A stretch of DNA of 64,000 nucleotides from SXIZ01 sp040079795 (GTDB taxonomy: Bacteria > Pseudomonadota > Gammaproteobacteria > Methylococcales > Methylomonadaceae): NCBI GenBank assembly GCA_040079795.1, contig JBEBJQ010000006.1, positions 26,810 to 90,809 of the forward strand, in the 5' to 3' direction. A program made the translations under genes and the position numbers. Below are positions 43,139 through 51,461 of the stretch, in pieces (the first letter of the stretch is position 1; every line of letters begins with the position of its first letter). The notes under the pieces are model-generated. The model searched no databases. It was not told the DNA's origin and saw only the letters and a program-made list of their open reading frames with translations.

Positions 43139-43621
43139 TCAGCTAGATAGTTGTTTGTAGTTACTTCTAAAATAGAGCAGCGGCTCTCCATTCCGGCAAG
43201 TCACATTGTTAACTTCCCCGATTATAATCCAGTGTGTTCCGGCCCGCACTTGATTGGTCATTTTGCATTCGATTGATGTAATACTTTCCTCCAGTACTGG
43301 GGAGTTATTAATGCCTTTATGCCAGGCTACGCTTGCAAAACGATCTTGTTCACTTGCCCCGCCTGCAAATAGAGTTGAAATTTTTTGCTGGTCTTCGGCT
43401 AATATATTTACCGCAAAATATTGACTCTCAGCAATACCAGCTGATGTTAATGCTGAATCATTAATGCAAACCAATATTTGGGGCGGCTCCATTGAAACGC
43501 TACTAAAAGATGTTGCGGTCATCCCTAATAGCCCGTGTGTAGCTGAGTCGCAAGTAACAATAGTTACGCCGCTTGCCCAGTTTTGTAGTGCTTTTTTAAA
43601 GTCCTCTGCATTAACAGTCAT
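43139..43621 (-). CDS. Flavin reductase-like (FMN-binding) domain protein
   Basis: A 160-residue protein of the DIM6/NTAB flavin reductase family. It starts with FKKALQNWASGVTIVTC (about 8-24), followed by LGMTATSFSSVSMEPPQILVCIN (core FMN-binding segment), FAVNILAEDQQKIS, FAGG and a C-terminal GTHWIIIGEVNNV...PLLYFRSNY. Members reduce FMN or FAD with NAD(P)H, often for a partner monooxygenase; no monooxygenase gene is adjacent, so the partner is unknown. It lies 51 bp downstream of prfC on the same strand, so co-transcription is possible. Confidence 0.88.
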   Translation of the reverse strand: MTVNAEDFKKALQNWASGVTIVTCDSATHGLLGMTATSFSSVSMEPPQILVCINDSALTSAGIAESQYFAVNILAEDQQKISTLFAGGASEQDRFASVAWHKGINNSPVLEESITSIECKMTNQVRAGTHWIIIGEVNNVTCRNGEPLLYFRSNYKQLSS

Positions 43622-43672
43622 AGTTCACCTATTATGGTTTAGAGGCTGGTTCGCCCATGATTAAAAATGATT

Positions 43673-45268
43673 TTATAATTCCCGGGTAGCGCTGAATTTT
43701 ATATCTGGCCACCGTTCTTGGGTTAATTGTAAATTGACTCGACTATTGGCTAAGTAAACCAGATAGCCGCCGCCGTCTTCCGCAAGATTTTCAAACACTT
43801 TTCGTTTAAATTCTTCCAGCTTTACAGCGTTGCTTGAGCTAACCCAGCGCGCTGCGCTAACCGATACCGCATCATAGACACAGTCCACGTTATACTCGCT
43901 TTTTAAACGGAAAGCCGTCACATCAAACTGTAACACCCCGACCGCCCCTAAAATAAGGTCATTGTTTTTAAGGGGTTTAAATAATTGTGTTGCGCCTTCT
44001 TCGGTTAATTGTACTAAACCTTTTTGCAAGGCTTTGGCGCGTAGAGGATCTTTTAGGACTACCCGGCGAAATAGCTCGGGTGCAAAATAAGGGATGCCCC
44101 CGAATTTAAGGCTTTCGCCTTGGGTAAAAGTGTCGCCTACCTGAATGGTGCCGTGATTGTGCAGCCCGATGATATCGCCCGGAAATGCTTCCTCTACGTT
44201 TTTGCGTGTGTCGGCCTGAAATGTAATCGCATTAGCCACTTGTATGTTTTTACCGATACGCACATGATTAAGTTTCATGCCCTTATCAAATTTCCCAGAG
44301 CAAATTCTCAAGAAAGCGATACGGTCGCGATGTGCGGGGTCCATATTTGCCTGAACTTTAAACACAAAACCGGTAAAGTTGGGTTCTTTAGGCTTAACGC
44401 TGCGTTGTTCCGCTTCCCTGGGTCTGGGGGCTGGTGCAAATTCGGCAAAGGCGTCCAGTAGTTCCAATATTCCAAAGTTATTGATGGCTGAGCCAAAAAA
44501 TACCGGTGTTAACGTGCCTGCTAAATAAGCCTCTAAATTAAATTCATGGCTGGCACCTTGCACCAACTCGATTTCATCCCTCAGTTCCTGGGCTTGTTGA
44601 CCTAATAACTGGTCGAGTTTTGGGTTATCCAGGCCTTTAATGATTTCGGCAGCCGCGATTTTGCCACCATGTTGCGCGCTGAATAAATGAACTTCATTTT
44701 TGTACAGGTGGAACACGCCTTTAAAACGCTTGCCCATGCCGATAGGCCAGGTAATTGGGGCGCACTGGATATTCAGGACGGTTTCAACTTCATCCATTAA
44801 TTCGATGGGTTCACGGCCCTCCCGATCCAGTTTATTGATAAACGTCAAAATAGGGGTGGTTCTTAAGCGACAGACCTCCATTAATTTGATGGTTCGATCT
44901 TCAACACCCTTGGCAACGTCAATCACCATTAACGCAGAGTCAACTGCGGTTAGCGTCCTGTAAGTATCTTCAGAAAAATCTTCATGCCCAGGGGTATCCA
45001 GCAGGTTAATGATGCAGTCTTTGTGTTCAAATTGCATCACCGAGGTCGTTACTGAAATGCCCCGTTCCTTTTCCATCTCCATCCAGTCAGAGGTTGCATG
45101 ACGGGCTGCTTTGCGGCCTTTAACGCTTCCTGCTAACTGGATGGCGCCTCCGAATAGCAGGAGTTTTTCTGTTATGGTGGTTTTTCCGGCATCCGGGTGG
45201 GAAATGATGGCAAAAGTTCTGCGTCGGTCAATTTCTTTTGCTTGTAGGTTATTTGTATCTTCACTCAT
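43673..45268 (-). CDS. prfC: Peptide chain release factor 3
   Basis: RF3 is a GTPase that removes RF1/RF2 from the ribosome after termination. The 531-residue length is typical. Motifs: G1 ISHPDAGKTTITEKL (about 18-30), switch I RGISVTTSV, G3 LLDTPGHEDFSEDTYR, G4 FINKLDRE, and the beta-barrel and C-terminal domains with AYLAGTLTPVFFGSA and GAVGVLQFDV. The minus-strand gene is followed by the flavin reductase. It is preceded by the repeat-rich spacer to the right. Confidence 0.96.
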   Translation of the reverse strand: MSEDTNNLQAKEIDRRRTFAIISHPDAGKTTITEKLLLFGGAIQLAGSVKGRKAARHATSDWMEMEKERGISVTTSVMQFEHKDCIINLLDTPGHEDFSEDTYRTLTAVDSALMVIDVAKGVEDRTIKLMEVCRLRTTPILTFINKLDREGREPIELMDEVETVLNIQCAPITWPIGMGKRFKGVFHLYKNEVHLFSAQHGGKIAAAEIIKGLDNPKLDQLLGQQAQELRDEIELVQGASHEFNLEAYLAGTLTPVFFGSAINNFGILELLDAFAEFAPAPRPREAEQRSVKPKEPNFTGFVFKVQANMDPAHRDRIAFLRICSGKFDKGMKLNHVRIGKNIQVANAITFQADTRKNVEEAFPGDIIGLHNHGTIQVGDTFTQGESLKFGGIPYFAPELFRRVVLKDPLRAKALQKGLVQLTEEGATQLFKPLKNNDLILGAVGVLQFDVTAFRLKSEYNVDCVYDAVSVSAARWVSSSNAVKLEEFKRKVFENLAEDGGGYLVYLANSRVNLQLTQERWPDIKFSATREL

Positions 45269-45512
45269 GCTTAGGGTTTTCTCGTTTTGCCTGATATTTA
45301 TACTGGAACGTCGGCCTTGTGGCTGCTTATTTGAGCCATGGGTAAGTAATTATACAGGGTGGGGAATAGAAATCAGAAAAGCCTGACGTTATTTGTTAAG
45401 CTGTGGCCTTTATGTTATAGGTTTGCGGCTACTGGTGGGTTATCTATTGTTACAAAGAGTGAGGGACGGTTATGTAAATAAGTGAGTACGTGCCACTGTT
45501 TTTAAGTGTCGT

Positions 45513-45696
45513 CATTCCGGCAGGGATTCGCTCCGCGCTCTAACGGGTGCCGGAATCCAGGCTACAGGGATGTCTCGGCGCTTGCCATCCTTGGCACTGG
45601 ATACCCGCTTCCCGGCGGGTATGACGCACTTTTTTGCTTCAGTTGCCAATAAAACGCTCTAATTCAGGTTTTAAATGAGTTATGCATTTTTACTTA
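45513..45696 (-). repeat. 184-bp dispersed repeat, copy 2 (inverted)
   Basis: The reverse complement of 20627-20810, about 95% identical by eye with no gaps. The two sit about 25 kb apart in opposite orientation, so recombination between them could invert the interval. Flanks beyond the 184 bp differ on both sides, which defines the unit's ends. No terminal inverted repeats or target duplications are evident. Confidence 0.88.
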
Positions 45697-45762
45697 GAAG
45701 TGTCTTGCTGCAACAGAAGAAAGGTTAATCAGGTTATTTCTGACGGAAAACCAAAATCATTT

Positions 45763-45844
45763 CATACCAAATTTGCGGGGTTTTGCGGTGAGGCATACCA
45801 AATTTGCGGGGTTTTGGTGTATTTCATACCAAATTTGCAGGGTG
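45763..45844 (+). repeat. Three direct repeats with a 31-bp period
   Basis: CATACCAAATTTGCGGGGTTTT occurs at 45763-45784 and 45794-45815, and a diverging third copy (CATACCAAATTTGCAGGGTG) at 45825-45844. Starts are exactly 31 bp apart, close to three turns of B-DNA, so the sites share one face of the helix. A multi-site operator upstream of the lipoprotein gene or the remains of a tandem repeat are both possible. Confidence 0.85.
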
Positions 45845-46202
45845 TTAATATAATGAATTGGGGTGGGCATTTTTTAATACGCTATATTTCAATTTGTTAG
45901 ATGCGCATGTTGTTTTGGCATAATGTGTGCTTATTCTGACTATGAAGGTTGTCGAAACATCTTTCTGGTTAGGTATAATAGCGACTTTCGATGTTGCCAC
46001 GGGATCTGGTGTAATATTTCCTATGGGGATTGGTCGCAGGTGGGTTATTTTATTGTTTTTATTTTGGCATACGCGGTATTTAATGAAAATTAATGATAAC
46101 TTACCTTGTAATTGCGCAGATTACCTTTATAATTTAAATTGTAAGTTAATGTAAATTGTAAGCAGAAAGTTGCTTGTGTTTGATAATGTAGAATTGATTT
46201 AA

Positions 46203-46631
46203 ATGATAATGAGTTGTTTTCCCCGTTGGGCAATAAAATTTGGCATTATTTTACTGGGTTTAGTATTGATTGTAAGTTGTTCGGCTAAGCCGGAATTAAG
46301 CGCTGAAGAAAGTGTTAAAGTACGTGCAGGGGAACGATGGCAGGCGTTAATCGAAGGGAAGTTTGAGAAGGCTTATGCCTACGAAGTCCCGGAATACCGT
46401 AAAGTGTTTGATTTAGAGCAGTATCGGCGCGGTTTTCATGGGGTAGGAATATGGAAAAAAGCTGAAGTAGTGGATGTTGCGTGTATGGAAAAATGTGTTG
46501 TAACGATGCGAATCTATGTTACAATCAACTTCGCCAGATGGGGTGAAGCTATGGACACGAGTTCACTGTTAAAGGAGCAATGGATGCGAGATACGGGCTC
46601 TGGTGAGTGGTTTCACCTGTCGAGTGAGTAA
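46203..46631 (+). CDS. Small lipoprotein of unknown function
   Basis: A 142-residue protein with an N-terminal hydrophobic segment and lipobox, LVLIVSCSAK (Cys about 27), so probably lipid-anchored. The mature part has an NTF2-like look: helix (SAEESVKVRAGERWQALIEG), FEKAYAYEVPEYRK, then strands (VVDVACMEKCVVTMRIYVTINF) and a final WMRDTGSGEWFHL. Two cysteines, CMEKC, could bind metal or form a disulfide. I cannot name a family; an NTF2-type fold is inference. It lies 53 bp before the 500-residue exported protein gene. Confidence 0.75.
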   Translation: MIMSCFPRWAIKFGIILLGLVLIVSCSAKPELSAEESVKVRAGERWQALIEGKFEKAYAYEVPEYRKVFDLEQYRRGFHGVGIWKKAEVVDVACMEKCVVTMRIYVTINFARWGEAMDTSSLLKEQWMRDTGSGEWFHLSSE

Positions 46632-46684
46632 TTTTAATTAATTATTTGAAATTTTTAGCTTTTTTTATAAAGTAGGAGTATTAA

Positions 46685-48187
46685 ATGTTCAAGAAAACAA
46701 AAATAGCAGCGGCAACGGTAGCTTTATTAAGTATCGCGGCGGTGCAAAATGCTTCAGCGGTTGCGGTTGACGAGTCAGGAAATCATGCGCAAGTTTTGAT
46801 TTTTCCTTATTACAATACCAACAATGGTTTTATAAGCGCATATAACATCAGAAACACCTCGGACGATTATAAAGCTGTAAAAGTCCGTTTCCGTGAATCT
46901 AAATTATCAAATGACGTATTAGACTTTAACGTTTATATGTCACCGAAAGATCATTTCTCCATCTCTGTTGGCGTTAATGCTGAAGGTAAAGCATTCCTTA
47001 ATACAGCGGATAAAACCTGTACCTATCCTGCAATCCCCGCTGCCGGTGTAGCGTTTAAAGGTGATGTGTATACAGCTACTAAAGACGTTGATGCACGTGA
47101 AGGTTACCTTGAAGTTATCGAAATGGGTGTTGTAGATAAAAATGCAACTGTTGGTGTTGCCCCTAATGCTAAAAAGATCACAGAAGATGGTATATTGCAT
47201 GTTGCTGGCGTACCTAAAGACTGTTCTTTGGTTGCTAAAGCTTGGAATGATGGCGTATTTACCGAAGGTGGCGCTAACGCTGTAGTTAATGGTGTGAATC
47301 ATGAGCCTGTTGTTCCAGGTGCCATTCTTAGACCCACAGGCGGGTTACAAGGCTGGTCTTTCCTGTTAGATTATGATAAAGGCAATGCTAACGTTGCAAT
47401 GCCTGCTGCTATCAGAAACTATCAAACTGCCCATGGACAACATTATTTGTCAAGCAACCCCGATACCTTTTTGTTGCCTTCTTTAGCTTCAGGTAATCGC
47501 GCTGAATCTACTGTGATGGATAACGGTGGTACTTCCTCTATTACCACAACTTGGTTACCAGCACCTGATTTCGTATTAACCACTCTTGGTCAAGCTGAAG
47601 TTGCTCTGGCAAATGGTGGGGCCGGTCCAAAGGCTTCTGGTGTTAACCCATTCCCAATCGCGCATGTACTGGCGGCCACTGGCTTGACGAACGATTATTT
47701 AGTAACCACTACTGGTGATAGTGCAGGAACCGATTGGGTTATCACCTTCCCAATGCGTAAGCATGGTATTAATGCAATTGCCGGTGGTACCAGTATACCC
47801 ATGGGTTCAGGTACTGTTTTCTACGGCAGGGAAGAAGAAGCGGTATCAGTTTCTACTGATGGTTTCTCACCGGTTTCAAGTACCCCTGCGACAACATTAA
47901 CAAGAGAGGTTAATATTTTATCTTTCGCTAAAACAGGCAATACTACACCCACAAATGTATTGCGCTCTGAATATGTCAAGCCTTATGGTGTTGATTACGC
48001 TTCTGGTTGGGGTACTATAGTTTATGGTGGAACTCCAGCTTCTGATGGCGCGCATAGCATTGGCGGAGTTCCAACCATTGGTTTTGCTGCGATTCGTGGT
48101 AATTACAAAGCAGGTGCTGAAAATGTGATCGGCGAGTCAATTCCGCATACATTTTTACGTAACAGAACACCTGCTGGTGGTGTATAA
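46685..48187 (+). CDS. Large exported protein of unknown function (surface-protein-like)
   Basis: A 500-residue protein with a signal peptide (IAAATVALLSIAAVQNASA, cleavage near ASA-VAV). The start of the mature chain, SGNHAQVLIFPYYNTNNGFI, then IRNTSDDYKAVKVRFRE and LDFNVYMSPKDHFSISV, suggests a conserved secreted domain. The rest is beta-rich, low in charge, with three cysteines (CTYPAIP, KDCSL and none later). No membrane anchor, lipobox or PEP-CTERM is seen; the C-terminus is RNRTPAGGV. TAGGAG precedes the start and a strong terminator follows. It could be an S-layer or extracellular matrix protein; not established. Confidence 0.8.
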   Translation: MFKKTKIAAATVALLSIAAVQNASAVAVDESGNHAQVLIFPYYNTNNGFISAYNIRNTSDDYKAVKVRFRESKLSNDVLDFNVYMSPKDHFSISVGVNAEGKAFLNTADKTCTYPAIPAAGVAFKGDVYTATKDVDAREGYLEVIEMGVVDKNATVGVAPNAKKITEDGILHVAGVPKDCSLVAKAWNDGVFTEGGANAVVNGVNHEPVVPGAILRPTGGLQGWSFLLDYDKGNANVAMPAAIRNYQTAHGQHYLSSNPDTFLLPSLASGNRAESTVMDNGGTSSITTTWLPAPDFVLTTLGQAEVALANGGAGPKASGVNPFPIAHVLAATGLTNDYLVTTTGDSAGTDWVITFPMRKHGINAIAGGTSIPMGSGTVFYGREEEAVSVSTDGFSPVSSTPATTLTREVNILSFAKTGNTTPTNVLRSEYVKPYGVDYASGWGTIVYGGTPASDGAHSIGGVPTIGFAAIRGNYKAGAENVIGESIPHTFLRNRTPAGGV

Positions 48188-48265
48188 CATCGGTTGAGCT
48201 TGCTCAATTTGTGATGGTTGTACTTTAATTCCATAGCAAGTTTTAAAAATTTGTGTTGGGTTAAC

Positions 48266-48296
48266 AAAAAGGCAGACTTAGGTCTGCCTTTTTTTA
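48266..48296 (+). terminator. Intrinsic terminator after the 500-residue exported protein
   Basis: GGCAGAC (48271-48277) pairs with GTCTGCC (48282-48288), with AA/TT pairs outside and a run of seven T. It is a strong rho-independent terminator. Confidence 0.9.
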
Positions 48297-48348
48297 TGGT
48301 GGACTTGTACCAAAGTGTGGCTATCAACGCCAAGCAAAGGGGTAAAGT

Positions 48349-49266
48349 ATGAAAAGAAGTTATTTAGGGGTGCTGTTTTTACTGTCGGTAGGCGGAACGG
48401 TATGCGCTGCTACTGGCATTATTGTGGATAAGCAGGGTTTAAGTGTGAGTAATGCTGAAATTGAGGCATTGTTAAAGCCTGCGCCTGCTAATGTGCAGGT
48501 AGAATTGTTAAAGAAAAAAACCGATTTGCAGGAGAAATTGCAGGAAATTTATCTATCTAAAGCCATTGCCGAAGCGGTTAAAAAACAGCCCTTAACGGCT
48601 GATGAGCAGGCGGCATTAGATGAAACGCTGAGAATGTTTTATTTTAATTTAAAAATTAAACAGTTAAGCGAGCAGAACTTACCAGATTTTGAACCATTGG
48701 CGGCTGTCGAGTATAAGGCGAACAAAGAAAAATATGTCGAACCGGAGCAGGTTGCAATTGAGCATATTTTATTGGATACCCGTAAAAAATATAAAGACAA
48801 GGACGCCCTAAAGCTGGCAAAAACCCTTAGTACGCAGTTAAAAAAAGGCGCTGATTTTACGGCGCTGGCCTTGAAATACTCTGACGATCCGTTGGTTAAA
48901 GAAAACAAAGGCCGGTTAGGACTGTTCCCGAAAGGCAAAATGTTGCAAGCCTTTGAAGAGGTGGCGTATAAATTAAAGCTAAATGAAGTTAGCGATCCGG
49001 TTGAAACCAAGTATGGCTATCATGTACTCAGAAAATATGACCAAAAGCCCGGTGGCGTAAAGACCTATGCTGCGGCTAAAGAGGAGATTATCGCCAAAAT
49101 TAAAAATGAATATGTACAGAATCGTTTAAATGGCTATTACGAAAAAACCAAAGCGGATAACGCCATGAAAATTGACGACAAAGCTCTGGATGCCTATATA
49201 GCAGAAAAAACCAAACAGCTGGAAGCAGAAGTTAAACCGACAGCAGTGCCAACAGCAGTAAAATAA
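48349..49266 (+). CDS. Exported peptidyl-prolyl isomerase, parvulin type (paralogue)
   Basis: A 305-residue protein with a signal peptide (LGVLFLLSVGGTVCAA, cleavage near CAA-TGI), an N-terminal Lys/Glu-rich helical region (about 40-125) and a parvulin domain (about 138-235): VAIEHILLDTRKKYKDKDA, FTALALKYSDDPLVKENKG, LGLFPKGKMLQAFEEVAY and KYGYHVLRK. The C-terminus is a charged helix ending VPTAVPTAVK. It matches the gene at 3172 in length and layout but differs through much of its sequence. Both may serve envelope protein folding, perhaps this one for the secreted protein encoded just upstream (inference). Confidence 0.83.
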   Translation: MKRSYLGVLFLLSVGGTVCAATGIIVDKQGLSVSNAEIEALLKPAPANVQVELLKKKTDLQEKLQEIYLSKAIAEAVKKQPLTADEQAALDETLRMFYFNLKIKQLSEQNLPDFEPLAAVEYKANKEKYVEPEQVAIEHILLDTRKKYKDKDALKLAKTLSTQLKKGADFTALALKYSDDPLVKENKGRLGLFPKGKMLQAFEEVAYKLKLNEVSDPVETKYGYHVLRKYDQKPGGVKTYAAAKEEIIAKIKNEYVQNRLNGYYEKTKADNAMKIDDKALDAYIAEKTKQLEAEVKPTAVPTAVK

Positions 49267-49378
49267 GCGTTGCAGGAAGCGTTGGCGATGATTTAAACAG
49301 GTATAGGGGCGGTAAAACCGTTAATTGCACTGAATTTGAAAGCAAAAAAGTAATAAGCTTGGATTTTCCTCTAACGCT

Positions 49379-50653
49379 ATGAATATTAAATTAGTCGGTC
49401 TGATTAGCCTTATGATCAGCTTTGGCGCTGTGTATTGGTTTTTTCAACCGGTTATTCAATTTAGTAACGGACATCCCTGGGACGCGGAGGTCTATTATGC
49501 AATGGCTCAGCAGGCCGCTGCGCAAACGTCTTTAAGTGGGGCTAAGCCGTTTATTTATAGGTTTGGAACCTCCATGCTGGTGGGCAAGTTATTTCCAGCG
49601 AATATCATGCTTGGATTTTCCATTATTAATGGGCTATTTGGCATTGGTATCGTCGTTTCTAGCGCCATTATTTTAAGCCGCTATTTAAAATCTTATTGGG
49701 TGGTTGCGCTGCTGTTAGGTTTACTTATTATGAATCCCAATGGACCAGCAAGGTTTCTGGGATTTTTCCCCGTTTTTACCGATGCCAGTGCGTTGTTTTT
49801 TATTACGGCAATTTTTGCCATTGGGGGATCGGGCAAAACCGGTATGCTCGTTAAAACAGGGCTGCTTTTACTCACAACGCTGGGGGTGTTTTTTCGGGAA
49901 ATTGTCTTAATAGCCCCTTTGTCACTGTTAATGGAAAATAGTTACTGGCGGTATTTCAAAAAGCACGATGATCAAAATGAGCTGACTTATTGCTTGTTAT
50001 GCTCGGTATTTTTGGGGCTATTGGGAATAGCTGCCACGCACCTAATGGTTGAAGCGACAGGTGACTATACCGCTTTTTCGCATGCTTTATTTTCTTTAAG
50101 TCGCCATATCAAACACCCGGATATTTTCTTACTCGCTTTTTTTACGACTTATGGCCCGGTATTTTTAATTTTAGTGCTGAATGCCCGTTATACAATAAAA
50201 CGCCTCTCGCTTTATCCCCATCTATTTATTTACACTTTGCTGGTGTTTATCATAGCTATTGTCGGGGGTACACATACCGACCGTTTTCTTTTTTGGGCTT
50301 TTCCGTCGGTATTGCTTGGCTTAGGGCTGGTAATGGAAAATGCTTTTAAGCAAACCAGGTTGGATTTATCAGGTTGTTTGTTTTGGTCGGTTTTAGTGCT
50401 ATCCCAGTTATTGGCCTTTCGCGCTTTTACGGTACTGCCAGATGCACTTATTGATGTTTTAAAGGACACAGAGCATTCCAGGCTACCAGGTTTAGTGTTG
50501 TTTGCCCCATATGGGGACTGCGCCAGTATCGAGCAGATATATTCAACTTATATGGGGGTTGAGCAGAGAATAATCGTTCTTTTGGAATATATTGTTTTAG
50601 GGGTGTTTTTACACCTGACAATGCCTAGAATTATTAGCGTCGATAACGCGTAA
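49379..50653 (+). CDS. GT-C-like multi-span membrane protein
   Basis: A 424-residue membrane protein with about ten hydrophobic helices. After the first helix comes a periplasmic-type loop NGHPWDAEVYYAMA (about 31-44), whose acidic DAE recalls the first-loop acidic motif of GT-C glycosyltransferases; FREIVLIAPL and GGTHTDRFLFWAFP are other fixed points. Such proteins use lipid-linked sugars or act in polysaccharide assembly; the substrate is unknown and the family is not securely identified. It stands between a parvulin gene and trmB, with no sugar-gene context. Confidence 0.6.
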   Translation: MNIKLVGLISLMISFGAVYWFFQPVIQFSNGHPWDAEVYYAMAQQAAAQTSLSGAKPFIYRFGTSMLVGKLFPANIMLGFSIINGLFGIGIVVSSAIILSRYLKSYWVVALLLGLLIMNPNGPARFLGFFPVFTDASALFFITAIFAIGGSGKTGMLVKTGLLLLTTLGVFFREIVLIAPLSLLMENSYWRYFKKHDDQNELTYCLLCSVFLGLLGIAATHLMVEATGDYTAFSHALFSLSRHIKHPDIFLLAFFTTYGPVFLILVLNARYTIKRLSLYPHLFIYTLLVFIIAIVGGTHTDRFLFWAFPSVLLGLGLVMENAFKQTRLDLSGCLFWSVLVLSQLLAFRAFTVLPDALIDVLKDTEHSRLPGLVLFAPYGDCASIEQIYSTYMGVEQRIIVLLEYIVLGVFLHLTMPRIISVDNA

Positions 50654-50707
50654 ATTGTTTAGGTTTGTATCAATTGCATTTGGGATTAACAAGAGGCACA
50701 TAGAGCC

Positions 50708-51400
50708 TTAGTTTTGTTTCCTAAAAATCAAATCCCAAACCCCATGTCCCAAGCGTAAGCCGCGATTTTCAAATTTGGTGAGTGGGCGGTAGTCAGGACG
50801 CGCGCAATAATCACTGGTTAAGCTGGTATTGGTCAATGCTGGCTCAGCCGATAATACGGCTAACATGTGTTCTGCATAATTTTGCCAGTCGGTTGCGGCA
50901 TGAAAATAGCCGCCTGCCTTTAGTTTTCGATATAACAGTTTTACAAAATCTGGATTTACAATGCGCCGTTTATGATGGCGGGTTTTATGCCAGGGGTCAG
51001 GAAAGAACAATTGCACACCAGCTAAGCTATTATCGGTAATACGCTGCTCCAAAATGTCCACGGCATCATGATTGTAAATTCTAATATTAGTCATGTTTAG
51101 TTCATGCAGTTTTAACATTAAATGACCAATGCCTGGTTGATGAACTTCTATACCGATATAGTTTAGATTAGGATTAGCAATAGCCATTGCTAACAGGCTT
51201 TCACCATTGCCAAAACCAATTTCCAGAATTAAGTCGGCATCACGTCCGAAGATTTCCTTGAAATTATAGTTGACCGTTGGGTCAAGGCCATAAGCTTGCC
51301 ATAGGTGATCCAAAGCATGTTGCTGACCGGGGGTAAGCCTGCCCTGGCGGCGGATAAAACTGCGTATGCGTTGGGTAGCAGAGGGTTTAGGGTTAGTCAT
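50708..51400 (-). CDS. trmB: tRNA (guanine-46-N7)-methyltransferase
   Basis: TrmB methylates G46 in the tRNA variable loop. The SAM-binding loop LILEIGFGNGESLLAMA is at about residues 56-72, followed by YIGIEVHQPGIGHLM, LFFPDPWHKTRHHKRRIV (the DPWPKxRHxKRR motif) and C-terminal RPLTKFENRGLRLGHGVWDL. ATG 51400 gives 230 residues, as usual; a longer form from 51439 is possible. No clear ribosome site precedes either start. It lies about 60 bp downstream of thiSG on the same strand. Confidence 0.93.
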   Translation of the reverse strand: MTNPKPSATQRIRSFIRRQGRLTPGQQHALDHLWQAYGLDPTVNYNFKEIFGRDADLILEIGFGNGESLLAMAIANPNLNYIGIEVHQPGIGHLMLKLHELNMTNIRIYNHDAVDILEQRITDNSLAGVQLFFPDPWHKTRHHKRRIVNPDFVKLLYRKLKAGGYFHAATDWQNYAEHMLAVLSAEPALTNTSLTSDYCARPDYRPLTKFENRGLRLGHGVWDLIFRKQN

Positions 51401-51461
51401 CAATGTGTATGGGAATAATAGGTGCGAATGAGTCCGCACCTATAGGATGATCAGTTATAAA

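Larger units (their letters stand above)
45269..46202. other. Repeat-rich 930-bp spacer without a convincing gene
   Basis: It holds the prfC promoter side, the inverted copy of the 184-bp repeat (45513-45696) and three phased direct repeats (45763-45844). A short frame at 45927-46154 has no ribosome site or recognisable feature and I do not call it. Confidence 0.55.

Noticed and set aside
45763..45844. Short CRISPR array
   Set aside because: Only three copies, 9-bp gaps instead of spacers, a diverging third copy and no cas genes in the window.
45927..46154. Open frame of 75 residues in the repeat-rich spacer
   Set aside because: No ribosome site, odd composition and no recognisable pattern; likely chance.
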